Shown here one piece after another: positions 54,042 through 61,015 of a stretch of DNA of 64,000 nucleotides. The notes beneath the pieces are model-generated. The model searched no databases and was not told where the DNA came from. It saw nothing but the letters and a program-made list of their open reading frames with translations. Both the position numbers and the translations under genes were made by a program. Each line of letters begins with the position of its first letter. The stretch's first letter is position 1. Location: NCBI GenBank assembly GCA_036521995.1, contig DATDGR010000181.1:1-64000 (forward strand), written 5' to 3'. Origin of the DNA: Gp13-AA77 sp036521995. GTDB lineage: Bacteria; Acidobacteriota; Terriglobia; UBA7540.

Positions 54042-54050
54042 ATCATAGCA
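54042..54050 (-). promoter_or_regulatory. Candidate extended -10 promoter for NYN gene
   Basis: Minus strand TGCTATGAT, an extended -10 about 67 bases before GTG 53975. It matches the TGCTA(T/G)(C/G/A)AT form seen at 6426, 6501 and 8440. Confidence 0.4.
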
Positions 54051-54136
54051 CCTTTTGGAGGCGTTCCTGGCAGCCCGTTGGAAAAAGCCAACAGCGGTGT
54101 CGGTCTGAAGGCATCCTTTTGCATCAGCCTGCCCAA

Positions 54137-55141
54137 TTAAGCCCCGCCCAGCGCGTGAAGACTCATTTGGATCAGCTTGGTGGTTCCCTCATACGGATCG
54201 CCGGGCCGGTCCATCTCCATCGAAAAATAGCCACGATAGCCTGCGGCGCGCGCGATCTCGAAAATACGGGGTACATCCGCCGTGATGATCTTTCCGTTGT
54301 CGTCCGCTTCCGAATCCTTCATGTGTGAGATGTTGTAGGCGTGGCGGAACATCAGGATCATGGCATCCTCGTTGAACGCAGGATCACCCGTCATGGCGGA
54401 GTTACCGAAATCCGGCAGGGCGCGCAGATAGGGTTGGTTGGCGTGGTCGATCACGTGCACGATGAAGAAGGCGTCTTCGCTCAGCAAGTCGTCATTTTCG
54501 AGATTGATGATGATGTTGTGCCGAGCGCCGTAGTCCGCCAGCTCCGTGAGGCTCTGGGCGGCGCGATCGACATCCGGCGGCGCGCCTCGAACCCCCGCGA
54601 CGTGGACGCGAATGCTGGGCGACCCGATCGCCACCGCAACGTCTACCCACTGCTTGCCGGTGTCGATGGCCATCCGCCGCTTTTCCTGATCGGGATCGTA
54701 AACGCTCTGGCGCAAGTCGGCGGCGATGTTGACCACGTGCGCGCCCGCCTTCTGGATGCCGTCGCGGAGGGCTTCAAGGTCGGCGGGGCTTCGGCTTTGA
54801 ATGTGGGGGCTCCAGATCTCGATGTTCGGTACTTTGAACCTCTCCACCACCATTTTCGCGAAAGCCGGAAGGCTCATTCCGGGATGTTGCGGATTGCGTT
54901 TGCGCTGGAAGGGACTGTCAACGAAGTCGCGAAAGGGATACGAAGAGACGGCCAGGCGGGCGCGAGGCTCGGTGGGGAAATCGAGATGCGGCTCCGTGGC
55001 TGCGACCGCTGGATTGCTCCCGGCGGCAGCCGCCAACCCCGCAGCCGCGAGACCGCTTGTCGCCTTTTGTAGGAAACCCCGTCGCGACAGGCCGCCCAGC
55101 GGCTGTTTCATTCCAGCGGGCATTGTGGATCCGTTGCTCAT
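54137..55141 (-). CDS. Tat-exported TIM-barrel (sugar phosphate isomerase/epimerase family) protein
   Basis: AP-endonuclease-2-like TIM barrel exported by Tat. I prefer ATG 55141 (MSNGST), which has GGAAGG before it; ATG 55174 lies one base after the preceding stop and is possible through coupling. Twin-arginine signal: GLSRRGFLQKATSGLAAAGL. The barrel shows FKVPNIEIWSPHI, AGAHVVNIAADL, NIIINLENDDLLSED and GYRGYFSMEMDRPGDPYEGT, with the metal-binding Glu in LENDD and SMEMD, and His in NISHMKD. It is the last gene of the amidohydrolase-SIS-TIM-barrel operon. Confidence 0.88.
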   Translation of the reverse strand: MSNGSTMPAGMKQPLGGLSRRGFLQKATSGLAAAGLAAAAGSNPAVAATEPHLDFPTEPRARLAVSSYPFRDFVDSPFQRKRNPQHPGMSLPAFAKMVVERFKVPNIEIWSPHIQSRSPADLEALRDGIQKAGAHVVNIAADLRQSVYDPDQEKRRMAIDTGKQWVDVAVAIGSPSIRVHVAGVRGAPPDVDRAAQSLTELADYGARHNIIINLENDDLLSEDAFFIVHVIDHANQPYLRALPDFGNSAMTGDPAFNEDAMILMFRHAYNISHMKDSEADDNGKIITADVPRIFEIARAAGYRGYFSMEMDRPGDPYEGTTKLIQMSLHALGGA

Positions 55142-55175
55142 TCCAGGCCTTCCTTTCCACATCGGGTTTGCCATA

Positions 55176-56207
55176 TTAAAGCGTCTTGGTCACGATCCTC
55201 AACGACCGTGGGTGGTCCGGATCGATTCCCTTGACCTCGGCCAGCAGTGCCGCAAAGATCTGGCCTGGGATGATGTACGGGATCGGCGTGTAGATCTCCG
55301 GAATCTCTCCTGGTATCCGGATCACGCGGGTGGCACTGGGCACTTTGGCTTCGGCCGCAGTGATGGCGAGCGTCTCGGCCCCGAGGCCGTGTAAGCGCCG
55401 CATCAGTTGGCTGGTGTCGCGAAACGTCCGCCCGGGCGGCATGAAGAGCACCACGGGAAAGTTGGGTTCCACCATGGCGATGGGTCCGTGCAAAAAGTCG
55501 GCCGAGGAGAAGCGCTCCGCCACCACGTAGCAGGTCTCCATCAGTTTCAACGACAGTTCGAAAGCGTTGGCGTAGTTAAGCCCGCGCGCCACCACAGCGC
55601 ACTGCCGCATGTAGCGGTAGCGCTCCACGAGGCCGCGGATCTCTTCGACCAGACCCACGGCCTGGCGCGCGCGATCGGAGATATCGCTAATGGCAGGCAG
55701 CGTAAGCTGATCCCCGAGCGCAAACGCGAGCAGATAAAGCAGCATGAGCTGGCCGGTGTAGGTCTTGGTGGCCGCCACCGACTTCTGGCGCCCTGCCCGC
55801 ACCAGGAAGAGCTCGTCCACGGCGTGGGCCATGGGCGAGTCGGCTTCGTTCGTGACGCCCACGGTGTAGGCATGCCGGCGGCGGGCCGATTCCAGCACCA
55901 GGTTGATGTCGGTACCGGCGCCCGACTGGGAAATCCCGATCACGAGGGCGTCCCGCAGATCGAGTTTGGCGTGGTAGAGCGTGTGCAACGAGGGCGCGGC
56001 GAGGGAGACAGGAATCCCCGTGGTGAGTTCGAGCAAGTAACGCCCGAAGACAGCAGCGTTGTCAGAGGTTCCTCGTGCCACCAGCACGATCAGGCGGAAT
56101 TTGCCCTTGGCAAAGCGCCGGAACCCTTCGGCATGCTGGCGCTCGGCGCGGAAGGTACGAGCCAGCGCCTGGGGCTGCTCGAGAATTTCCTGCATCATTT
56201 TGGACAT
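55176..56207 (-). CDS. Two-SIS-domain sugar isomerase (GlmS C-terminal/AgaS-like)
   Basis: Cytosolic amino-sugar phosphate isomerase or deaminase type, 343 residues with no glutaminase domain, so it probably works as a deaminase or with free ammonia (inference). First SIS domain: LIVLVARGTSDNAAVFGRYL, VIGISQSGAGTDINLVLES, GRQKSVAATKTYTGQLMLLY. Second: RGLNYANAFELSLKLMETCY, SADFLHGPIAMVEPN. The C-terminus ends in SLRIVTKTL, the usual Lys-rich GlmS-like tail. Start ATG 56207 has AGGGAT nearby. The frame also opens with GTG 56228, whose GTGA overlaps the stop of the upstream amidohydrolase gene and would couple translation. Confidence 0.9.
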   Translation of the reverse strand: MSKMMQEILEQPQALARTFRAERQHAEGFRRFAKGKFRLIVLVARGTSDNAAVFGRYLLELTTGIPVSLAAPSLHTLYHAKLDLRDALVIGISQSGAGTDINLVLESARRRHAYTVGVTNEADSPMAHAVDELFLVRAGRQKSVAATKTYTGQLMLLYLLAFALGDQLTLPAISDISDRARQAVGLVEEIRGLVERYRYMRQCAVVARGLNYANAFELSLKLMETCYVVAERFSSADFLHGPIAMVEPNFPVVLFMPPGRTFRDTSQLMRRLHGLGAETLAITAAEAKVPSATRVIRIPGEIPEIYTPIPYIIPGQIFAALLAEVKGIDPDHPRSLRIVTKTL

Positions 56208-56224
56208 CGTTTGATCCCTGTTGA

Positions 56225-58015
56225 TCACGGCGATTGGTACACGACCCTGCCGCCCACAATCGTCATCATCGCCTTGAGGTTGCGAATCTTCTCCGGCGCA
56301 ATCTCGAACGGGTCCTCGGAGAGCACCACCACATCGGCGAGCCTGCCGGGAGCGAGCGTTCCCTTGTCATCCTCTTGAAAAGCGGCGTAGGCGCTGCCCT
56401 GGGTGTAGGCGCGCAGGGCTTCGTCGACGGTGAGGCGCTGCTCCGGGAACCATCCGTCGGGATGCTTTCCGTCCAGCGTGGCGCGCGTGACGGCGGCACA
56501 GACGCCGAGCAGGGGATTGAGCGGCGCCACCGGCCAGTCCGTGCCGAAGGCGAGCGGCGCACCGGCGTCCAGCATTGAGCGCCAGGCGTAGCTGGAACGG
56601 GCACGCTCACGGCCGATCCGTTTCTCCGCCCAGCGGCCGTCGTCGATAGCGTGATAAGGCTGCATACTGGCCACGATCCCGAGCTGGCCGAAGCGCTTGA
56701 AATCCTGCGGCCGTATGTGCTGGGCGTGCTCGATGCGGAAGCGATGTAGGCGGGTATCTTCGCCGCCCGCGCGTGTGTAGATATCGAGCATCTCGGCGAT
56801 GGCGCGGTCGCCGATGGCGTGCACCGCCAGTTGAATTCCGGCCGCGTCGGCGCCGCGCACCGCCTCCTCCATCTTGGCGGGAGGAGACATCATGGGCAGC
56901 GACATGCCGTAATTGGAGGCGTCGTCGGTGTAAGGCTCAAAGAACCAGGCGGTGCGCGATCCGAGCGAACCGTCAGCGAAGCCCTTGACGGCCCCGAGCT
57001 GCAGCCACTCGCTGCCCAGGCCGTGCCCGATCCCCGCGTTCGCCAGCCGCTGCCATTCCTCGATAGGCGTGATCTCGTAGAAGCGGCAGGTGAGCCAGCC
57101 CGCGCTTTCGGCGCGCCGCAGCAGCCGGATTTCGCCCGTGAAGCTGCCGTTGGGCGTGTCACCACCAAGAGCCATGTCCTCCACGGAGGTCACGCCTACC
57201 CGGCGCGCTTCGGCCAGGCCCGTCTTGATCGCTTCCTCGAACTCGGCCTCGCTTGGATTCGGAATCGCCCGCTCGATCAGGCCCTGAGCCGCGTCCTTGA
57301 ATACGCCGGTCGGCTCGCCGGTCTGCGGGTCATGGACGATCACGCCGCCGACCGGATTCGGCGTCTCGCGCGTGATCCTGGCCAGTTTGAGCGCCAGGGA
57401 ATTGGCCAGACCGGCGTGCCCGTCGTAGCGGCTGATATAGATCGGATTGTCCGGTGTTACCGGATCGATGAGCGAACGCGTGGGGAGCTTCGCGTCCGGC
57501 CAGGCTTCCTCGTCCCAGTTGCCGCCCAAAATCCAGCGCCCGCGCGGCAGGCTCCTGGCCTTCTCGCCGATCAGGCGGGCGAATTCGGACTCGTTGGGGG
57601 TGAGTTTCAAATCCACCTGGAGCAACTGAAAGCTGCCGTCGACGAAGTGGACATGGTCGTCGATGAAGCCTGGCATGGCGAATCGCCCTTGGAGGTTAAC
57701 CTGTTTCGTGCCGGGACCGTTGTAAGCGGCGATCTCGGAATCGCTGCCCACAGCCAGGATACGGCCGTTCGAGGCGGCCAGCGCCTCGGCCCAGCGCGTA
57801 GGCCCGGGCTTTTGGCCAGGACCAGCGTAAGGTTCGCCCGTCCAGATTCGGCCGTGCAGGAGTATCAGATCGGCACCGCGCGGCAAGCGTCCGATGCTGG
57901 CTTGTCCGCCGCGCGCATGGGTACCGTTCGAGCTCATCGTCAGGCTCATCGCCAGAATTAGCACTGACACAGTTGCTCGAAAGAATCGCCGCAAGCTCCG
58001 AACCTCCGCCCGCAT
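56225..58015 (-). CDS. Amidohydrolase family 3 (YtcJ-like) enzyme, exported
   Basis: Metal-dependent amidohydrolase of about 596 residues. N-terminus: VSVLILAMSLTMSSNGTHA, a signal peptide. Family marks: RGADLILLHGRIWTG, the HxH pair in GFIDDHVHFVDG, VHAIGDRAIAEMLD, RFRIEHAQHIRPQD, and the final Asp in FGTDWPVAPLNPLLG. The C-terminus KGTLAPGRLADVVVLSEDPF is typical of this superfamily. First gene of a tight leftward operon with the SIS and TIM-barrel genes. N-acyl-D-amino-acid or formamide-type substrates are known for relatives; together with an amino-sugar isomerase, deacylation of an amino sugar is conceivable but unproven. Confidence 0.9.
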   Translation of the reverse strand: MRAEVRSLRRFFRATVSVLILAMSLTMSSNGTHARGGQASIGRLPRGADLILLHGRIWTGEPYAGPGQKPGPTRWAEALAASNGRILAVGSDSEIAAYNGPGTKQVNLQGRFAMPGFIDDHVHFVDGSFQLLQVDLKLTPNESEFARLIGEKARSLPRGRWILGGNWDEEAWPDAKLPTRSLIDPVTPDNPIYISRYDGHAGLANSLALKLARITRETPNPVGGVIVHDPQTGEPTGVFKDAAQGLIERAIPNPSEAEFEEAIKTGLAEARRVGVTSVEDMALGGDTPNGSFTGEIRLLRRAESAGWLTCRFYEITPIEEWQRLANAGIGHGLGSEWLQLGAVKGFADGSLGSRTAWFFEPYTDDASNYGMSLPMMSPPAKMEEAVRGADAAGIQLAVHAIGDRAIAEMLDIYTRAGGEDTRLHRFRIEHAQHIRPQDFKRFGQLGIVASMQPYHAIDDGRWAEKRIGRERARSSYAWRSMLDAGAPLAFGTDWPVAPLNPLLGVCAAVTRATLDGKHPDGWFPEQRLTVDEALRAYTQGSAYAAFQEDDKGTLAPGRLADVVVLSEDPFEIAPEKIRNLKAMMTIVGGRVVYQSP

Positions 58016-58197
58016 TATTCAGGATTTGCGGCCGTGTGTAAACGAAGAATTGCGGCCTTGACGGAGGAGGCGAGACTTGCCTACCTTGGTTACGAATGGC
58101 AACTTTGTAAGTCTTCAAAGTGGCTCAGCCGGTGTAAAATGTCACTATGCACCGGCTTTACCTTCGAGCCGGTAGCCAAGTTATTGGGTTGGTATCC

Positions 58198-58800
58198 ATG
58201 GCGATCGAGCGTCTTGAGCAGACTAAGTTTCGGGGAGTCCGTGACAGCGCGCGGGAGCGGGCTCTGGTCCTGGCCGCGCAGGGGGGCGATGTCGGGGCGT
58301 TCCGGCAGCTCTATGATGCCTACCGGGATCGCATCTACAACCTGGTGCTTTACTCCATCGGCGATCCTTTCAATGCTCAGGACGTGCTGCAAACGGTTTT
58401 CCTAAAGGTGTTCCGGAGCTTGCGGAGCTTCCGGTTGCAATCGAGCCTCTCCACCTGGATCTACAGGATCGCCCACAACGAGTGCCAGGACCATCATCGG
58501 CGTCGGACGATGGCCCACATGCCTTTGGAAGCGATTCTTGGCAGCAGCGACGAAATTGACACCAAGCCCCGCTCCGATCATCAACACGCCCGCCAGGAGC
58601 GCGAGCGGATCATCCAGCGGGCCGTGATGCAACTCCCTTTCAAGATGCGGGAAGTGGTGGTCCTGAAGTACGTGGAGGGCCTTTCCTACGATGAGATGAG
58701 CAGGGTGCTGGGCTGCGCCCCGGGCACGGTGGCCTCGAGACTGAACCGGGCGCTCGTGGAACTGGAAGAGCGCCTGCGGCCCTTCAGGCGGCTTTTGTGA
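58198..58800 (+). CDS. ECF-type RNA polymerase sigma factor
   Basis: Alternative sigma factor with regions 2 and 4. Region 2: FRQLYDAYRDRIYNLVLYSI, DAQDVLQ-like NAQDVLQTVFLKVFRSLRSF, and STWIYRIAHNECQDHHRRR. Region 4: LPFKMREVVVLKYVEGLSYD and EMSRVLGCAPGTVASRLNRA. I use ATG 58198 (MAIERLEQT); ATG 58147 adds 17 residues and neither has a strong ribosome site. The linker between domains is short, as in ECF factors. The anti-sigma-like gene begins 17 bases after the stop, so the pair is an operon and the sigma factor is probably held by that protein. Confidence 0.93.
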   Translation: MAIERLEQTKFRGVRDSARERALVLAAQGGDVGAFRQLYDAYRDRIYNLVLYSIGDPFNAQDVLQTVFLKVFRSLRSFRLQSSLSTWIYRIAHNECQDHHRRRTMAHMPLEAILGSSDEIDTKPRSDHQHARQERERIIQRAVMQLPFKMREVVVLKYVEGLSYDEMSRVLGCAPGTVASRLNRALVELEERLRPFRRLL

Positions 58801-58816
58801 AGGAAGGAGTGGGTAT

Positions 58817-59536
58817 ATGAGTTGGCATTTTTTGCTGAGAAGGAAGTTCGTGCCCTACCTCGAAGGTGAGCTCCAGCCTCGAGAGGCGAAACGTGTGGAG
58901 CGGCATCTGCTGGACTGCCCGTGGTGCCGCGGAGTCCTGGTGCGTCTGCGCGCCGGACATCAAATGGCGCAGCGTCTCCAGGCCTTCGACGCGGATGAGC
59001 ACCCGCGACCCGAATTTGAGGCCGTAATCACAGCGGTTCAGCCGCTTTCAAGGACAGGCCGGCGAGCTCCCCTGTGGGAGGACTGGTTTGACCGGCTGGC
59101 GACACCGCGGGCGGCGTCGGCACTGGCCGCGCTGGTGCTGGTGCAGTTGGCGCTTCTGGTGGTCTCAAACCGCGGAGTCCTGTTTGGAAAGCACAGCAGC
59201 GTCTCGTTGAAGGCAGGCGCTCTTGATCTCGGTGATTTTCGCCAGCTCAGCATCCGGGAACTGAAATCCAACACGCGGCCGCATGTCGCGACCGAGGGTT
59301 ACGTCTACGATGTGCGCACGGATCCGGAAGAGGGGACCGTGGCTTTCAAGCTGGCCGAGAGCGCGGACCCGTCGGCGCCCTTCGTCGTCTGCGAGATCAT
59401 GAGTCCGATCGAGATGCCGGCGCCGCAGGAGCGTTCGTATGTCCGCGTCTATGGCGTGGCTCGCTACGATGCCCAGACCGATCGTAAGTGGTACGAGGTC
59501 AACCCCGTGTTGAATATCGCCGTCCTTAAACGATAA
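58817..59536 (+). CDS. Membrane anti-sigma factor with zinc-finger (ZAS-like) N-terminus
   Basis: Probable partner of the sigma factor encoded upstream. AAGGAAGGAGTG precedes ATG 58817. The cytosolic N-domain carries H-x3-C-x2-C: VERHLLDCPWCRGVLVRLR. A single helix (ASALAALVLVQLALLVV) lies near residue 100. The 120-residue outer part (IRELKSNTRPHVATEGYVYD, FVVCEIMSPIEM, YVRVYGVARYDAQ) looks like a small OB-like beta domain that may sense an envelope signal (inference). Confidence 0.88.
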   Translation: MSWHFLLRRKFVPYLEGELQPREAKRVERHLLDCPWCRGVLVRLRAGHQMAQRLQAFDADEHPRPEFEAVITAVQPLSRTGRRAPLWEDWFDRLATPRAASALAALVLVQLALLVVSNRGVLFGKHSSVSLKAGALDLGDFRQLSIRELKSNTRPHVATEGYVYDVRTDPEEGTVAFKLAESADPSAPFVVCEIMSPIEMPAPQERSYVRVYGVARYDAQTDRKWYEVNPVLNIAVLKR

Positions 59537-59609
59537 CGGATAACGGCACCCGCAATTGCCGCGCTTTCGCCGTTGCCCGAAGCGCAACACGGTGAGTACC
59601 CGTAGGGCA

Positions 59610-59634
59610 GGCTGGCGCATAGCGCAGCTATGCG
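59610..59634 (+). repeat. REP-like hairpin, first of an inverted pair
   Basis: GGCTGG followed by CGCATAGC-GCA-GCTATGCG: an eight-pair stem with a three-base loop and a GGCTGG tail. Its inverted partner is at 59756-59780. Position five of the stem is T-A here and C-G in the partner. Confidence 0.65.
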
Positions 59635-59755
59635 ATCGACGGTTCAACAATGTGCGTCAAGAATGGAGGTCTCGCTTGAGCGGGAAGGAAATATATCGCC
59701 ATGCTGAAGTGAGCAGTCGGACCCCGTCATGGGCTCGCGTAGGAACTCGGCCCTT

Positions 59756-59780
59756 CGCACAGCTTTGCTGTGCGCCAGCC
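59756..59780 (-). repeat. REP-like hairpin, second of an inverted pair
   Basis: On the minus strand GGCTGG followed by CGCACAGC-AAA-GCTGTGCG. It matches the copy at 59610-59634 at 21 of 25 places, with a compensatory pair change in the stem. The pair lies between the anti-sigma gene and the small gene at 59862, like a BIME. Confidence 0.65.
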
Positions 59781-59861
59781 AGCCGGTAGAGGCCGTTCCT
59801 CGGGCTAGCAATGGAGCGAACCCTCTATCATTCCGTGTGGCGCTGTGTTAGGGAGGGCGTG

Positions 59862-60131
59862 ATGCCGAATGCCGACGATTTCAGGAATGAGCTGCACCGC
59901 TTGATGTTAGAGGCGATGAAAGCAGGGGAGACTTTTGCGGAAATCAAGGCCGGAGCGCTTCACCGACGCGTAGGCGATTATCCGGGCACAAACCACCGGA
60001 TGCCCGTTTGCTGTGGGGTCATGAGAAAGGCATTCTCGGCCCACTCAGGTGACATAGTCGTTGCAGAGCCGCCAAAGGGCCAAGGAGCCAGCTTGACCAT
60101 CCGGTACGTGCTGCCGCGTCCCGTTCTCTAA
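59862..60131 (+). CDS. Small conserved protein of the HRMPVCC-GASLTIRYxLPR type
   Basis: An 89-residue protein without known activity. ATG 59862 follows GGGAGGG; the open frame from 59811 is not needed. I recognise the pattern: FRNELHRLMLEAMKAGETFA, GALHRRVGDYPGTNHRMPVC, and PPKGQGASLTIRYVLPRP. This family is often found beside HNH endonucleases and restriction-modification genes, but no such gene is seen here. The two adjacent Cys and the His pair (NHRMPVCC) might bind metal. It may form an operon with the tiny gene at 60134. Confidence 0.7.
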   Translation: MPNADDFRNELHRLMLEAMKAGETFAEIKAGALHRRVGDYPGTNHRMPVCCGVMRKAFSAHSGDIVVAEPPKGQGASLTIRYVLPRPVL

Positions 60132-60133
60132 AG

Positions 60134-60277
60134 GTGAGGCAGTGGAGGCAGTTCTGGGACTTTGTAACCTATGGCCTGATGAGAGGATGCTATTGGAAGA
60201 ATGGTATCTTCTTTCCCACATGGATGATCGTCCTTTGGTGCCTAGTGGGATTTCTGCCCCTCTTGGCAGATTCCTGA
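60134..60277 (+). CDS. Possible 47-residue membrane peptide
   Basis: GTG 60134 begins two bases after the stop of the preceding small gene. The frame reads RQWRQFWDFVTYGLMRGCYW, then KNGIFFPTWMIVLWCLVGFL and PLLADS, a basic, Trp-rich head followed by one good membrane helix. No clean ribosome site is visible, but reinitiation after the close upstream stop is possible. Its length and hydrophobicity fit a type I toxin-like or regulatory peptide; this is only a guess. Confidence 0.35.
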   Translation: MRQWRQFWDFVTYGLMRGCYWKNGIFFPTWMIVLWCLVGFLPLLADS

Positions 60278-60304
60278 TGCAAAACACTTTTTGCCTGCCT
60301 GCCC

Positions 60305-60321
60305 CTAACTGTTACAGTTAG
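60305..60321. promoter_or_regulatory. Palindrome CTAACTG-TTA-CAGTTAG
   Basis: Perfect seven-base arms around TTA in a non-coding region. CAGTTA recurs just after (AGCAGTTATG) and at 60422-60427. It could be an operator. Confidence 0.3.
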
Positions 60322-60413
60322 TAGCAGTTATGATGGCTCTGTCAACCGCATAATTCCGTCCAACCGCTTGACGGAGTGGCAGAGTTTGATGTATGCCATT
60401 GAAGTAACTATGA

Positions 60414-60423
60414 TGTGATCACA
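60414..60423. promoter_or_regulatory. Palindrome TGTGATCACA within a larger dyad
   Basis: A perfect ten-base palindrome. With TAACT to its left (60405) and AGTTA to its right it makes an imperfect 23-base dyad. TGTGA/TCACA half sites recall CRP/FNR-type operators but with abutting instead of spaced halves. Confidence 0.3.
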
Positions 60424-60774
60424 GTTATCGTTACTGAATCGAACCGAGGCCCAGGTCGCGCCCCTGATGCCAGAACGACTTCAATTCGTCCCGTTTGCCC
60501 CGTGGCGCGAGTCGATCGGGCAGAGGGGTTCACCATCAGCGTCACCGCTTTTGGCTCTTGGGCGGAGCCTCTGGCAGTGCTTTGGTGGGGAAGCCCCGGG
60601 GGGATACGATATACGATGTATCTGTTTAGAACCCAAACTAATAATATTAAGGCACAATTAGACTTCTCTATGTGATTATGTTAGTAAACGCTAGAATAAG
60701 TTTTGAGCAAACCCAAAGCTTCAAGAGCCATATCTACAGCGAGATAGTTCACGAAACAGGGTGAAGAAACGAAG

Positions 60775-60967
60775 ACAAAACGAACCCAATCGAACCCAAG
60801 CCAGCGTGATAGCGAGCGAGACAAGCCATTTAGAATCAGTAAGGCCGTGTGACGGCGAAAAAAACAAACCCAAAACGAACCCAAATCAAACCCAAGCGGG
60901 TGCGGACCGAGCCAAATAAGTCATTTAGAATCAGCGGGCGTCGTGAGGCCGAAAAAACAGACCCAAA
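60775..60967 (+). repeat. Two tandem copies of a 95-base repeat
   Basis: Two successive units share AAAACGAACCCAA, AACCCAAGC, CATTTAGAATCAG and GGCGAAAAAAC/GCCGAAAAAAC; the TTTAGAATCAG marks at 60829 and 60924 are 95 bases apart. Short AAACCCAA strings continue to 60977. TTTAGAATCA also occurs in dispersed-repeat copies A and B and near 13320, so the families may be related. Confidence 0.6.
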
Positions 60968-61015
60968 CAAACCCAAGGGAGCCAGGTTGGACCTTACCAA
61001 CGCGGAGGGCTGAGT

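Larger units (their letters stand above)
60278..61015. other. Long non-coding region before flavoprotein gene
   Basis: No supported gene in about 740 bases. It contains the two palindromes above and the tandem repeat at 60775-60967. Open frames between 60415 and 60675 have no starts or motifs I trust. Confidence 0.45.

Noticed and set aside
58817..59536. SYLF or heme-binding role for the second gene of the sigma pair
   Set aside because: The HxxxCxxC finger, single membrane helix and position behind an ECF gene fit an anti-sigma factor better.
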